Part shown: in pieces, positions 1-9,498 of the stretch | How positions within the stretch are numbered: position 1 is the first letter of the stretch | Layout of the letters: each line of letters starts with the position of its first letter | Source: Pseudomonadota bacterium | Lineage (GTDB): Bacteria; Campylobacterota; Campylobacteria; Campylobacterales; Sulfurospirillaceae | Length of the DNA: 64,000 nt | Direction: 5' to 3' | Assembly: GCA_017860615.1 (NCBI GenBank) | Contig: JAGDMU010000006.1 | Location: forward strand, 1 to 64,000 | Notes under the pieces: model-generated | Databases searched by the model: none | What the model was told of the DNA's origin: nothing | The model's input: only the letters and a program-made list of their open reading frames with translations | Position numbers and translations under genes: made by a program

Positions 1-3000
1 AGTAGAATAATCACTAATGATATCATGCCCGTCACCTAAGTTAAAGAGGTAAGTATCGCTTCCTTCTCCTCCTTCTAATCGGTCATCATCCTTGCCACCG
101 ATGAGTGTGTCATCGCCATTTCCACCAAGGAGAGTATCAGTACCACTATTGCCTTCGAGTTTATCATTGCCAGTATTACCATCTACATAGTCATTGCCAT
201 CACTTGCTATGATGATGTCATCGCCTGCAAGTGCATCTACAACATCATCGCCATTTCCATAAACAAGTTTGTCATTTTTCTCTGTTGCTCCAGCATTGAG
301 ATAGGCTACTAAATCGATTTGTGTACCATCGGATAAGATAAGATTTTCGATACGATTGTTGGTTTTAAACCAATCTTTAATAGTAACCTTATCAGATAGT
401 TCTTCAAATGTTTTTCCTTCTTCAAAAAGATAAATAACAATATCATCACTATCTTCAAATTTTTGTACAAAAAAGTCATCTGACCCTATCCCTTCTCCTA
501 GCCTAAGAGTATCATTACCTGCATCGTAGTAACTATAGTCATCGCCTTTTCTGCCATAGTCATAAATAACATCTTGTCCATCTCCACGGCTAAATACATA
601 GGTATCATCCCCAAGGTGCCCATAAAGTGTATCATTGCCTTTTTTACCTTCTAAAGTATCAGCTTGATTGAATCCTATAATGGTCTCAGGGGCATCACTC
701 CCTATATGAGCGATAATGTCGCTCATGCTCCATGTGGTGCCATCATTAAATTTAAAGACTTCTACTGCAAAATACTCCCTACTGTAATCTCTTGAATTTG
801 CATCATCGTAAAGTGACCATTTTTTCAAAGTGATTGTGTCGCTCAGCTCTTCAAAGCTCTTGCCATCTTCTTTAAGCCCTACAACCAAATCATCGCCACT
901 TTGAATGATGATTAAATCATCAGGAGTTATTCCATCTTTAAATTTTAAAGTATCTTTACCCGTACGTCCCCAATCAGTAAAACCGTCTTCGATGATGGTG
1001 TCTTTGCCATCACCTCTTCCAAAGAGGTACGTATCATCTCCTTCTGCTCCATAGAGCGTGTCAACTCCTTTATCCCCTGAAATGACATCGTTTCCTTCTT
1101 CGCCATAGAGTTGGTCATCCCCATCATTGCCGTATAGAACATCATCTCCACCACCAATATGGATGATGTCATCTCCACCAAGAGCATCGATACGGTTGTT
1201 TTCATCACCATACTCTAAAGTGTCATTTTGTTCTGTTGGTGTGATGATAAAATCTGCTATAGCAATAGTCCCTCCATTTTCTAAGACCATCTGCTCTATC
1301 CTATGCTCAATTGTCTCTTCATTAAACCAATCTTTAAGCGTAACACTACCATCCACACCCAGACTCATAACCAAATCAGAATCTACTTGTGTAATCGTGA
1401 TATCTGAGCGACTAATGCCAGAGCCAAATTTGATGGTATCTACACCTTGTGTATCTATTAGCGTATCATGCCCATCACTCATATTGAAAGCATACGTATC
1501 GTTTCCAGTTCCTCCATCAATGGTGTCATTGCCAAGCCCGCCTGTGATAAAGTCACTTCCATCCTTTGCACTTATCACATCATCTCCTACTCCACTCTCA
1601 ATGACTTCGCTAGCATCAGTACCGTCGATAACATTGTTTTCGCTACCGTAGATATAATACCGACTCGTTATCCAGTTTTCATCAAACTCTAACGGTGGAT
1701 ACTCAGCTGTTTTATCAATATTGAGCGTCTCGCCATCACCAAAGACGATGCTTTCAATGCCACGATTTGCATCACGCCAATCACGAATGACAACATAGTC
1801 TTTGAGTTCAGTGTAAGTGTCATGACCTGCATCTATCTTGATGATGAGATCATTGCCTTTCGTGCCGATGGTGATTTGAGTTTTGTTAATGTCTTCAAAT
1901 TTTAGGGTGTCATGCCCTGCATTGACGGTTATCTCGTTATTTTTAAATTGATCATTAACTATGACAGTAAAATCATCTTTTTTATAAACATAGGTATCAT
2001 CCCCAAATCCTCCAGTCATAATGGCACCGTGTTTGCTATAAAGGGTATCGGGTTGATTTTCTAAGACCATTGTGGCGATTTGCGTTGCCGATAACGAAGT
2101 GCCGTCTATTAGGCTGATAGACTCGATGTTGTGTTTTTCACTAAACCAATCTTTGAGTAAGATTTTATCACTCAACGTATCCCATGATGTGTCGGCATCT
2201 TTGAGAGCAATCCAGAGGTTATCGCCTTCTTGCTTGAAAAGAAGATCGCTTTGTGCGATACCACTTCCAAATCTAAGCGTATCAAGACCACCATCATCAT
2301 TTATTGTATCGTGTCCATCACCACGATTGAAAACATAGGTGTCATTTCCCAAGCCGCCATCTAGGGTGTCGTTACCAACTCCACCTTCAAGATAATCCGC
2401 TCCAGCACCACTTTCAAGCTTATCATTTCCACTTCCACCTAAAATTGTGTCATTGCCACTACCAGTCACAGCAATATCGTTTCCACCTAAAAGATTAATG
2501 GTAGTAGATTTGTTTCCAAAGATAAGATAGTCATCGCCCTCCGTTGGCATAGGTGTTGTATCAAAATTAAATATACTGCCATCATTAAAGACAATATGTT
2601 CTATTGTATTGCTACTATTGATATAATCTTTTAAAGTTACCGTATCACTAAGCTCATCAAATGTTTTTCCCTCTTCTTTGAGTCCTAAGATAAGATCGTT
2701 CCCAACAAACTTAAATACGATGTCATCTTGAGAAACTCCCTCTCCAAATTTTAATGTGTCATTACCCGCATTCAAACTTTGGGTAAACGTAAGCGTAGAA
2801 GTAATCGTTTCACCTTCTGTATTCTTTGCTTGCGTTGTAAATACTAAAGAGTCTTGTAAATATTCGATATCCAGATTACCCTGAACTTCTACCTCTTCAT
2901 AAGAATAAACGCCATTGTCAGATACCGTTTGTTTAAAGATGATTTTATTGGACCAGTTAGCAAATTGACCACTTTCAAACTTAGCAATGATCAGCTCATC

Positions 3001-6000
3001 CCCAACCAATTTGATAAAAATTTCATCTGCTTTAAAACCATCGGTTTGGCTAAAATTTGTGGCTACCTCATAAAATTCTCTTTCTATAGAGCGCAATGTC
3101 GTTTCTAAACTACCTCCCGTTAGATTGACGATGACTTTGCCCGTAGCTTCATTCTTCTCAAATGAAATTGTCCCACCCCAAGCATCAACGCCATTGACAT
3201 AATCATGGATAATATCATGCCCATCACCACGGTTAAAGATATAAGTGTCATTTTCACGCCCACCCAGAAGGGTATCATTACCACTTCCTCCAATGAGGGT
3301 ATCTTCACCATCTCCACTTTTAAGCGTATCAGCTCCTATCCCTCCTGTAATGGTATCGTTACCATTACCTGTTGCTACGACGTCATCGCCACCTAAGGCA
3401 TTGATTGTTGTATTTACAGAGCCAAATATAAAGTTATCATTGCCTTCTGTTCCTAAAGCAATGGTACTAACATCAAGCGTTGTGCCATCACCAAATGATA
3501 TGTTTTCTAGTTTGTTATCTGTATTGGTATGATTTTTGATGATAATCACATCGCTTAATTCTTCAAAGCTTTTTCCCTCTTCTTTAAGTGCAATTACCAA
3601 ATCTCTACCAACGAGTCTTACGATCACATCATTTTGTAATATACCATCTCCAAAGCTCAACGTATCGACACCTAAGGTATCTTCGATGCTATCTTTACCA
3701 TCACCTTTGTTAAAGATGTATGTATCATCGCCATTTCCACCTTTAAGCGCATCGGCTCCTTTGCCTCCTGTGATGGTATCGTTTCCATAACTTGTTGCTA
3801 CAATGTCATCGCCATCTAAAGCATCAATCACTGTATTTGCAGAACCAAAGATGAAATTATCATTCTCTTCCGTTCCTAATGCAATCATATTGACATCAAC
3901 TATCGTGCCATCAGCAAAAGAGATGTTTTCTAGCTTATTGGCGGTATTGGTATGATTTTTGATGGTAATAACATCGCTTAACTCTTCAAAACTTTTTCCC
4001 TCTTCTGTAAGTGCTATCACTAAATCTCGACCGATGAGTCTTACGATCACATCGTCTTGGGATATACCATCTCCGAAGCGCAACGTATCGACACCTGAGA
4101 TATCTTCTATGCTATCTTTTCCATTACCTTTGTTAAAGATGTATGTATCATCACCGTTTCCACCTTTAAGCGTATCGGCTCCTGTTCCTCCTGTAATGGT
4201 ATCGTTTCCATTACCTGTTGCTACGATGTCATCGCCTGATAGAGCATTGATAGTAGTGTCTTCATTACCAAAAATGAGATTGTCATCTCCATCGGTAGCA
4301 GCAAACAGATCAACACTTGTTCCATCAGATAAGAGGATATTTTCGATTTTATTTTCACTTAAAAGATGATTGACGATGATTATGCTTCCACCACCTGCTC
4401 CTGCTATAGTGATGACAAGGTCATTTCCCAAGACACTGTAGGAAATATCTTCTCTACTTATGCCTTCACCAAATTCTAAAGTATCAACGCCTGCATCTTC
4501 TATGACTGTACCACCTGCGTCCATTTGTGCGAGAAGGTCCCTCACTCTAATATTGCGCATACCGAAATTAATGTACTCTGGACGATTGTCATCTAAAATG
4601 ACATCATTTCCATCACCACGTTTAAAAATGTATCGGTCATTTCCACTTCCACCTGCTAAGAAATCATCACCAGAGCCTCCAATCATCACATCATCGCCGG
4701 CCCCGCTATAAATGTTATCTAATCCTGTATTTCCTTCAATGATATCGTTTCCACTACCTGCATGAATAAAATCTGTCCCCGATAAACCTTGCAATACCAT
4801 ATCTTCTGTAGTGTCTTTAAAATCAAGAGTATCATTGCCATTCGTACCATTTTTAATCTCACCAATTACAACACGACTACCATCGCTCAAAAGAATATTT
4901 TCGATTTTATTGTTTGGATTTGTATAATCTTTTATCGTAACAACATCACTTAGTTCTTCAAAGCTTTTCCCCTCTTCTTTCAATGCTATAATCAAATCAG
5001 ACCCACTATATTGATAGATAATATCTGCATTTGTAATGCCCTCCGCAAAACGAAGCGTATCAACGCCTCCATTTAGCTTTTGAGTTTCATTAAATCCAAA
5101 GCTAAAATCGTCATGAATGGTATCTGTTCCATCTCCACGACTAAAGACATAAATATCATCTCCTAGACCACCTTTTAAGAGATCAGCTCCAGAACCTCCT
5201 AGTAAAGTATCATTTCCTTCTTTTCCTATTAAAGTGTCATCGCCAATTCCTCCCTCAAGACTATCATCACCTTCTCCACCATCGATTACATCATTTCCCA
5301 AACCACCTTTAACCGAGTCGTCTCCTTTTCCTGCAAAAACTGTATCATTTCCACCTAAAAGATCTATCGTATCATTTTTATCACCAAGTTCTAAAACATC
5401 ATTTCCTTCAGTAGCCATACTTAAAAACTCATCAATATCTACCCTTTGGTATCCATCAAAATAAATGACTTCGATAGCACTACTACTATTTTTATAATTT
5501 TTTAGCGTAATGACATCACTGAGTTCATCGAAGCTTTTCCCTGCTTCTTTTATACCAATGAGTAGGTCGCTACCTTGATACTTTGCAATAAGGTCATCAG
5601 CTGTGATTTCAGAAGTAAATTGCAACGTATCATGCCCAGCAATGTCAATAATTGTATCTTTTCCATCGCCTTTACTATAAATGTAAGTATCATTTCCTAT
5701 GCCACCTTCAAGCCTATCAGTACCCATACCTCCAATAATAGTATCATTGCCTCCCGAAGCTTGAACCACATCATTACCACTTTTTGCATCAATAGTTTCA
5801 TTGCCTATGCCCAGGTTAATAATCTCGGCTTCATCACTGGCATGAAATAGTTCAAAGACTTCTTTAAATTTTAATGTAGTACCATCACCAAACGTTATAA
5901 CTTCCACTCTATTAGCACTATTCATCCAATCTACTATGGTAACCTTATCACTGAGTTCATCAAAACTTTTTCTCTCTTCTTTAATGGCTATAACCAAATC

Positions 6001-9000
6001 CCTATTTCTATTCAGTTTTATAAGAACCTTGTCTCTTGTTATATTTTCATCAAAGATAAGAGAGTCGGCACCACCAGCATCATAGATAACATCTTCTCCA
6101 TCGCCCAATCGAAAGTAAAAAGCATTATGTCCTGTTCCTGAAATGACTTTGTCGTTTCCTGTACCGAGTAAAACTTTGCTATTTATATTGCCAAGATTAA
6201 GCATATCTTCTTCATTCGTACCGATGATAATGCCATCTTTAGTTACTTCATCTTGTCCAACAAACATAAACTCTTTTGCAGAAAAAACATCTTTCACAAA
6301 CTCTTCAACAATGCTATTATGAATCCCTTCTAAAATGGCATTGGCATTAAAAAGAAGCCCACTGTGTTGTTTTTCCATCATTTCTGCAAGATAGAGTTTA
6401 TCTTCTATGGTATTTGTATCACTGTTAAGGTAACCTACAATTTTTGCATTGAAAGCATCTTCATTATCTATGACAAACTTTCCGCTCTCTTTATCATAAT
6501 GGGTATCGCTAAACAGTTCTTGGAAATGCGCTAAGATAACAAAACTACTTTCACTTCTATCTTGCAATACATCATATTTTTCATTGACTTCATTTTTATC
6601 TGCCAAACTTACAACAAATGGACTTGAAGGCTTGGAACCATTCGTTAAGCTATTGACATAGTACGCTTCAATGTCACTTTTAAATTTATCGGTTGCATTA
6701 AATCTATCGAGTATCCATGCTTTTTTATCCAGCTCATTCATCGTAAAGTTCTCAATACTAAAGCGCTCAGAGAGTTCATTCATCAATTGAGTATAGCCAG
6801 ACCAACTCTCAAGAAATGCTTCAGGATTTTGTTGTATTTTGGAAAGATCTTGTGCATACGTCATAGCTAAAGCTTTAAACTCTGGATCGGTATTGTATTT
6901 GATAAACGCATCATAAACCAATCCACTACCATTAAGCTGTGGTAATACTTTTGTACTTTCATCGACACTAAAATCAGGTATATCTTCTATTTCTATACTG
7001 ACATCTTTGGCATCGGTTGCAAGCTCAACATCTGCTACTAACTCTTTGGTTCCCTCATTGGTTGTGTATTTACTCGCTTCGGTGATGACATTGCCATTGA
7101 TCTCTATGTTCGTTTCTACGAGACTTAGGTCTATATCTTTTACGCCTGCTTCATCAAGGCTTCTGAGCTCTCCCTCTTGCACTTTGGCATCACCGTTTAG
7201 GTCATTCCATACTTGGAGTTGATTAAAGAGTTCATCTTTGCGGTCTATTTTATTGTCATGGTTGGAGTCTATGGTTTGTTTGAGGTCATCAAATCCACTT
7301 TGATTGAGGTTTCCAAAGACTTCATTGATGCCACTTATTTGACCATCTTCATTTTTATCATAAACAAGCAGTGCATCTTCAGGACTGACCCAGCCTACTT
7401 TTTCTCTGAGTCCATCACCTGTTATATCAAAGTAGGTGGTTGATTCATCAAGAACGGTTGTAGAGATGAAGCCATCTTTATTGGTATCAAGGACTAAGGG
7501 GTCATAACGTTCATCTTCTCTAAAGTCATCATCAATGATAGTTCCTGTGCCACTTCTGTCTGTTGAGACATTCACAGACTCAGCATAGTGACTTTTCTCT
7601 TCATCGATATGAGGTATAAAAGACTCTGACCAGTTACCTTCAGCCCAGCTATCATCTTTCCATGTGTAAGTAAAGATTTTTTCTTTTTCGCCCTCACTAA
7701 AGGTGATTTCACCATAAGGGATAAATGTGTAGCCTGTGAGAACCCTTGTTGTAGGTTGATACCAGTAGCCACCACCACCGCTAGTCATCGTATGCCATTC
7801 ACCTGTGTAACTATCTCTATAACGTGTTGTGACGATAGGTCTTGGTGGTATCCATACTTTATCTCCACTAGGAACATAGGCATAGTTTGCTCTGTTATAG
7901 CCTATTTTTACAACAACGACTTCTCCGCTTAAGAGTTCACGATCTAAGCCTACATTGAAGAGCATTTTTTCTTCTGCTTCAAAGGCTTGATCATCATTGA
8001 GTACGGATGCTACTATATCGGGGCTTTCTTGGAGGATGATGCCTAATGCTTCTTTTGTTTTTCCATTATCTTTGACGACTTCACTCCAGTTATCGATAGT
8101 AATAGATTCTCCATTATTTCTATTGATAACCAGTAATTTCCCTTCTATCTCTTGATAGGTAAAGTCATCATCTTCATAGATATTTTCAGCATCTTTCATT
8201 TTTATTTTAGTGCCACTGAGGTCTATGCTGTTAAAGTTAATGAGTCCTTTTCCGTCACTGTCGTTGATGGTGTCATCTTTTCCTGCGATGTAGGTGTCGA
8301 AGCCCTCTCCACCGCTTAAGTAGTCTGCGTCAGTATCAGCAGTTCCGTAGCCGTCATTGGCTAAAAGCGTGTCATCATCATCTCCACCGTAAAGAACGTC
8401 TTTACCTGCTCCTCCGATGAGTTGGTCTTTGCCTTTTTCGCCAAAGATGAGATCGCTTTTCTCTGTGCCTTGGAGGATGTCATTGATGTTTTCTTTTCCT
8501 CTATTGGAGCTATTATCATTTATGGTATCTGTACCAACAATAGCATTTTGTATATCAATACCTTGACCATAGAGTTCTGTCAGTTTTGATAAAGCATCTT
8601 TTTGGAACGTGTCAAAAGCATGTGCGGAACCTGCACCATAATCTCGATTGGCATTTGCAACAACATCTGTTTCATTTATTGTTTTAATCTTAGGCTCATG
8701 AAAGCGCATCATTTTGAAAAAGTCTTTAGCTTCTTCTTCGGTTGGGGTAGAACCTGCAAAGACTCCAAATATCTCAGATTCGAAAAAGCGTCGTTTATAA
8801 ACTCCTGCTTCGTACTTTTTGTTGGTGTCATAGCGTATCTGAAACCATGCTTCGGCTCGATTACCGTTTTGAATGGCATCTGCTAAACCTGGCATTGAAC
8901 TTTGTGTCATAGAAAGTCCATTATAAGAAAGCGATACTAATGCTTGATACATTTCACTAGAAATCGCAAGTTTATCACTACCACCGATGCTATTTAAAAA

Positions 9001-9498
9001 TTTATCAACATTAGCACTGTAGGTGTCTATGATAGAGTCAAATATATTTTTAATTTCACTATGGGTAAGTGAGAAACTGGGATGAAAACTACTTTTATAA
9101 TTGCTTAAAAAAAGATCAGACTGTATTTGTGACATAATGGCATTCAGGTTGGTATTGAGCACTTTTGACTGCGCATCTAAAGCTGCTTTTGAAGGCGAGC
9201 CATTGTACGTATCGTTCTCGATAAGGTTTTTCAAACTTTCAAAGTAAGTAGCGAGTTTAGCTGTAGCGGCTTCGTTGATGGTGCCGTCGAAGTTGTAGAG
9301 GGTTTTACCTTGTAATTTTCCACCACTTATTTCAGCTATACCTAAAGTGACAAAAACCAAATTACGAGGTTTTTGAACATCTTCAATATTAAACCCCACT
9401 CCAAGCGTCACCTTCCCTACACTGTCGTAATAAGGAGCCGAATATTCACCTTCAACTTTTTTGATAATCTCAAACATTGCATTTTTATCGAGTGTCAT
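1..9498 (-). CDS. Giant RTX protein with N-terminal GH24 lysozyme-like domain (3' end outside window)
   Basis: The reverse-strand frame is open from ATG at 9498 to the left edge, 3166 codons without a stop; the C terminus lies outside. Residues 1-245 resemble a T4-type lysozyme: Glu16-Gly17, Asp25 and Thr31 match the spacing of T4 Glu11, Asp20 and Thr26, followed by GVG, then ALVSLSYNG (186-194) and an RR-x2-E motif (236-240). Residues about 330-400 hold a first GGxGxDxL calcium-binding block. Residues 668-790 hold EF-hand-like loops (DTNKDG, DKNEDG, DSNHDN). Residues 800-1060 have no recognised family. From about 1075 to the edge, roughly thirteen modules alternate RTX nonapeptides with segments like the haemolysin-type calcium-binding-related domain (EELSDxVTIKDW type). 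Such proteins normally leave by type I secretion; no transporter is in the window. The start overlaps the stop of the LprI-like gene (ATGA). Peptidoglycan cleavage is inferred. Confidence 0.9.
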   Translation of the reverse strand, partial: MTLDKNAMFEIIKKVEGEYSAPYYDSVGKVTLGVGFNIEDVQKPRNLVFVTLGIAEISGGKLQGKTLYNFDGTINEAATAKLATYFESLKNLIENDTYNGSPSKAALDAQSKVLNTNLNAIMSQIQSDLFLSNYKSSFHPSFSLTHSEIKNIFDSIIDTYSANVDKFLNSIGGSDKLAISSEMYQALVSLSYNGLSMTQSSMPGLADAIQNGNRAEAWFQIRYDTNKKYEAGVYKRRFFESEIFGVFAGSTPTEEEAKDFFKMMRFHEPKIKTINETDVVANANRDYGAGSAHAFDTFQKDALSKLTELYGQGIDIQNAIVGTDTINDNSSNRGKENINDILQGTEKSDLIFGEKGKDQLIGGAGKDVLYGGDDDDTLLANDGYGTADTDADYLSGGEGFDTYIAGKDDTINDSDGKGLINFNSIDLSGTKIKMKDAENIYEDDDFTYQEIEGKLLVINRNNGESITIDNWSEVVKDNGKTKEALGIILQESPDIVASVLNDDQAFEAEEKMLFNVGLDRELLSGEVVVVKIGYNRANYAYVPSGDKVWIPPRPIVTTRYRDSYTGEWHTMTSGGGGYWYQPTTRVLTGYTFIPYGEITFSEGEKEKIFTYTWKDDSWAEGNWSESFIPHIDEEKSHYAESVNVSTDRSGTGTIIDDDFREDERYDPLVLDTNKDGFISTTVLDESTTYFDITGDGLREKVGWVSPEDALLVYDKNEDGQISGINEVFGNLNQSGFDDLKQTIDSNHDNKIDRKDELFNQLQVWNDLNGDAKVQEGELRSLDEAGVKDIDLSLVETNIEINGNVITEASKYTTNEGTKELVADVELATDAKDVSIEIEDIPDFSVDESTKVLPQLNGSGLVYDAFIKYNTDPEFKALAMTYAQDLSKIQQNPEAFLESWSGYTQLMNELSERFSIENFTMNELDKKAWILDRFNATDKFKSDIEAYYVNSLTNGSKPSSPFVVSLADKNEVNEKYDVLQDRSESSFVILAHFQELFSDTHYDKESGKFVIDNEDAFNAKIVGYLNSDTNTIEDKLYLAEMMEKQHSGLLFNANAILEGIHNSIVEEFVKDVFSAKEFMFVGQDEVTKDGIIIGTNEEDMLNLGNINSKVLLGTGNDKVISGTGHNAFYFRLGDGEDVIYDAGGADSLIFDENITRDKVLIKLNRNRDLVIAIKEERKSFDELSDKVTIVDWMNSANRVEVITFGDGTTLKFKEVFELFHASDEAEIINLGIGNETIDAKSGNDVVQASGGNDTIIGGMGTDRLEGGIGNDTYIYSKGDGKDTIIDIAGHDTLQFTSEITADDLIAKYQGSDLLIGIKEAGKSFDELSDVITLKNYKNSSSAIEVIYFDGYQRVDIDEFLSMATEGNDVLELGDKNDTIDLLGGNDTVFAGKGDDSVKGGLGNDVIDGGEGDDSLEGGIGDDTLIGKEGNDTLLGGSGADLLKGGLGDDIYVFSRGDGTDTIHDDFSFGFNETQKLNGGVDTLRFAEGITNADIIYQYSGSDLIIALKEEGKSFEELSDVVTIKDYTNPNNKIENILLSDGSRVVIGEIKNGTNGNDTLDFKDTTEDMVLQGLSGTDFIHAGSGNDIIEGNTGLDNIYSGAGDDVMIGGSGDDFLAGGSGNDRYIFKRGDGNDVILDDNRPEYINFGMRNIRVRDLLAQMDAGGTVIEDAGVDTLEFGEGISREDISYSVLGNDLVITIAGAGGGSIIIVNHLLSENKIENILLSDGTSVDLFAATDGDDNLIFGNEDTTINALSGDDIVATGNGNDTITGGTGADTLKGGNGDDTYIFNKGNGKDSIEDISGVDTLRFGDGISQDDVIVRLIGRDLVIALTEEGKSFEELSDVITIKNHTNTANKLENISFADGTIVDVNMIALGTEENDNFIFGSANTVIDALDGDDIVATSYGNDTITGGKGADALKGGNGDDTYIFNKGDGKDSIEDTLGVDTLSFGDGILQNDVIVRLVGRDLVIALKEEGKSFEELSDVIIIKNHTNTDNKLENISFGDGTTLDVSTIALGTEGNDNFIFGSVNTTINALGGDDVVATGNGNDTITGGIGADTLKSGDGEDTLIGGSGNDTLLGGRENDTYIFNRGDGHDIIHDYVNGVDAWGGTISFEKNEATGKVIVNLTGGSLETTLRSIEREFYEVATNFSQTDGFKADEIFIKLVGDELIIAKFESGQFANWSNKIIFKQTVSDNGVYSYEEVEVQGNLDIEYLQDSLVFTTQAKNTEGETITSTLTFTQSLNAGNDTLKFGEGVSQDDIVFKFVGNDLILGLKEEGKTFDELSDTVTLKDYINSSNTIEHIVFNDGSIFNFDTTPMPTEGDDYLIFGNKSTTINLLGGNDIAVTGSGNDTILGGSGNDKLESGAGADYLEGGVGNDTLDGGLGNDTYVFNRGDGHDTINDDGGLDTLRFGSGIAQSDLLFKQEGDNLWIALKDADTSWDTLSDKILLKDWFSEKHNIESISLIDGTSLSATQIATMVLENQPDTLYSKHGAIMTGGFGDDTYVYKKDDFTVIVNDQFKNNEITVNAGHDTLKFEDINKTQITIGTKGNDLIIKIDAGHDTYTELKDYVVIRDWRDANRGIESIVFGDGETLNIDKTAEYPPLEFDENWITSRYYIYGSENNVIDGTDASEVIESGVGDDVISAKDGSDFITGGLGNDTIDGGTGNDTYAFNMSDGHDTLIDTQGVDTIKFGSGISRSDITITQVDSDLVMSLGVDGSVTLKDWFNEETIEHRIEQMVLENGGTIAIADFIITPTEQNDTLEYGDENNRIDALGGDDIIHIGGGDDVLYGNDGDDQLYGEEGNDVISGDKGVDTLYGAEGDDTYLFGRGDGKDTIIEDGFTDWGRTGKDTLKFKDGITPDDLIIIQSGDDLVVGLKEDGKSFEELSDTITLKKWSLYDDANSRDYSREYFAVEVFKFNDGTTWSMSDIIAHIGSDAPETIIGFNQADTLEGKKGNDTLYGHLGDDTYVFSRGDGQDVIYDYGRKGDDYSYYDAGNDTLRLGEGIGSDDFFVQKFEDSDDIVIYLFEEGKTFEELSDKVTIKDWFKTNNRIENLILSDGTQIDLVAYLNAGATEKNDKLVYGNGDDVVDALAGDDIIIASDGNDYVDGNTGNDKLEGNSGTDTLLGGNGDDTLIGGKDDDRLEGGEGSDTYLFNLGDGHDIISDYST
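3290..4290 (-). repeat. 423-bp tandem duplication inside the RTX gene
   Basis: Equivalent points recur at 3351, 3774 and 4197, exactly 423 bp (141 codons) apart, with most bases shared between copies. Each unit encodes one RTX nonapeptide stretch plus one linker segment. The multiple of three keeps the frame. The other modules of the gene are much more diverged, so this looks like recent unequal recombination. Confidence 0.8.

Noticed and set aside
1-6270. Regularly spaced direct repeats that might suggest a CRISPR array
   Set aside because: The repeats are in-frame protein modules with variable length and identity; there are no short identical repeats with unique spacers.
945-7778. Many serine/proline-rich or methionine-rich open frames across the RTX gene on both strands
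   Set aside because: They are shadow frames of the repetitive RTX coding sequence, which is continuous in one minus-strand frame; none has a ribosome-binding site or recognisable product.
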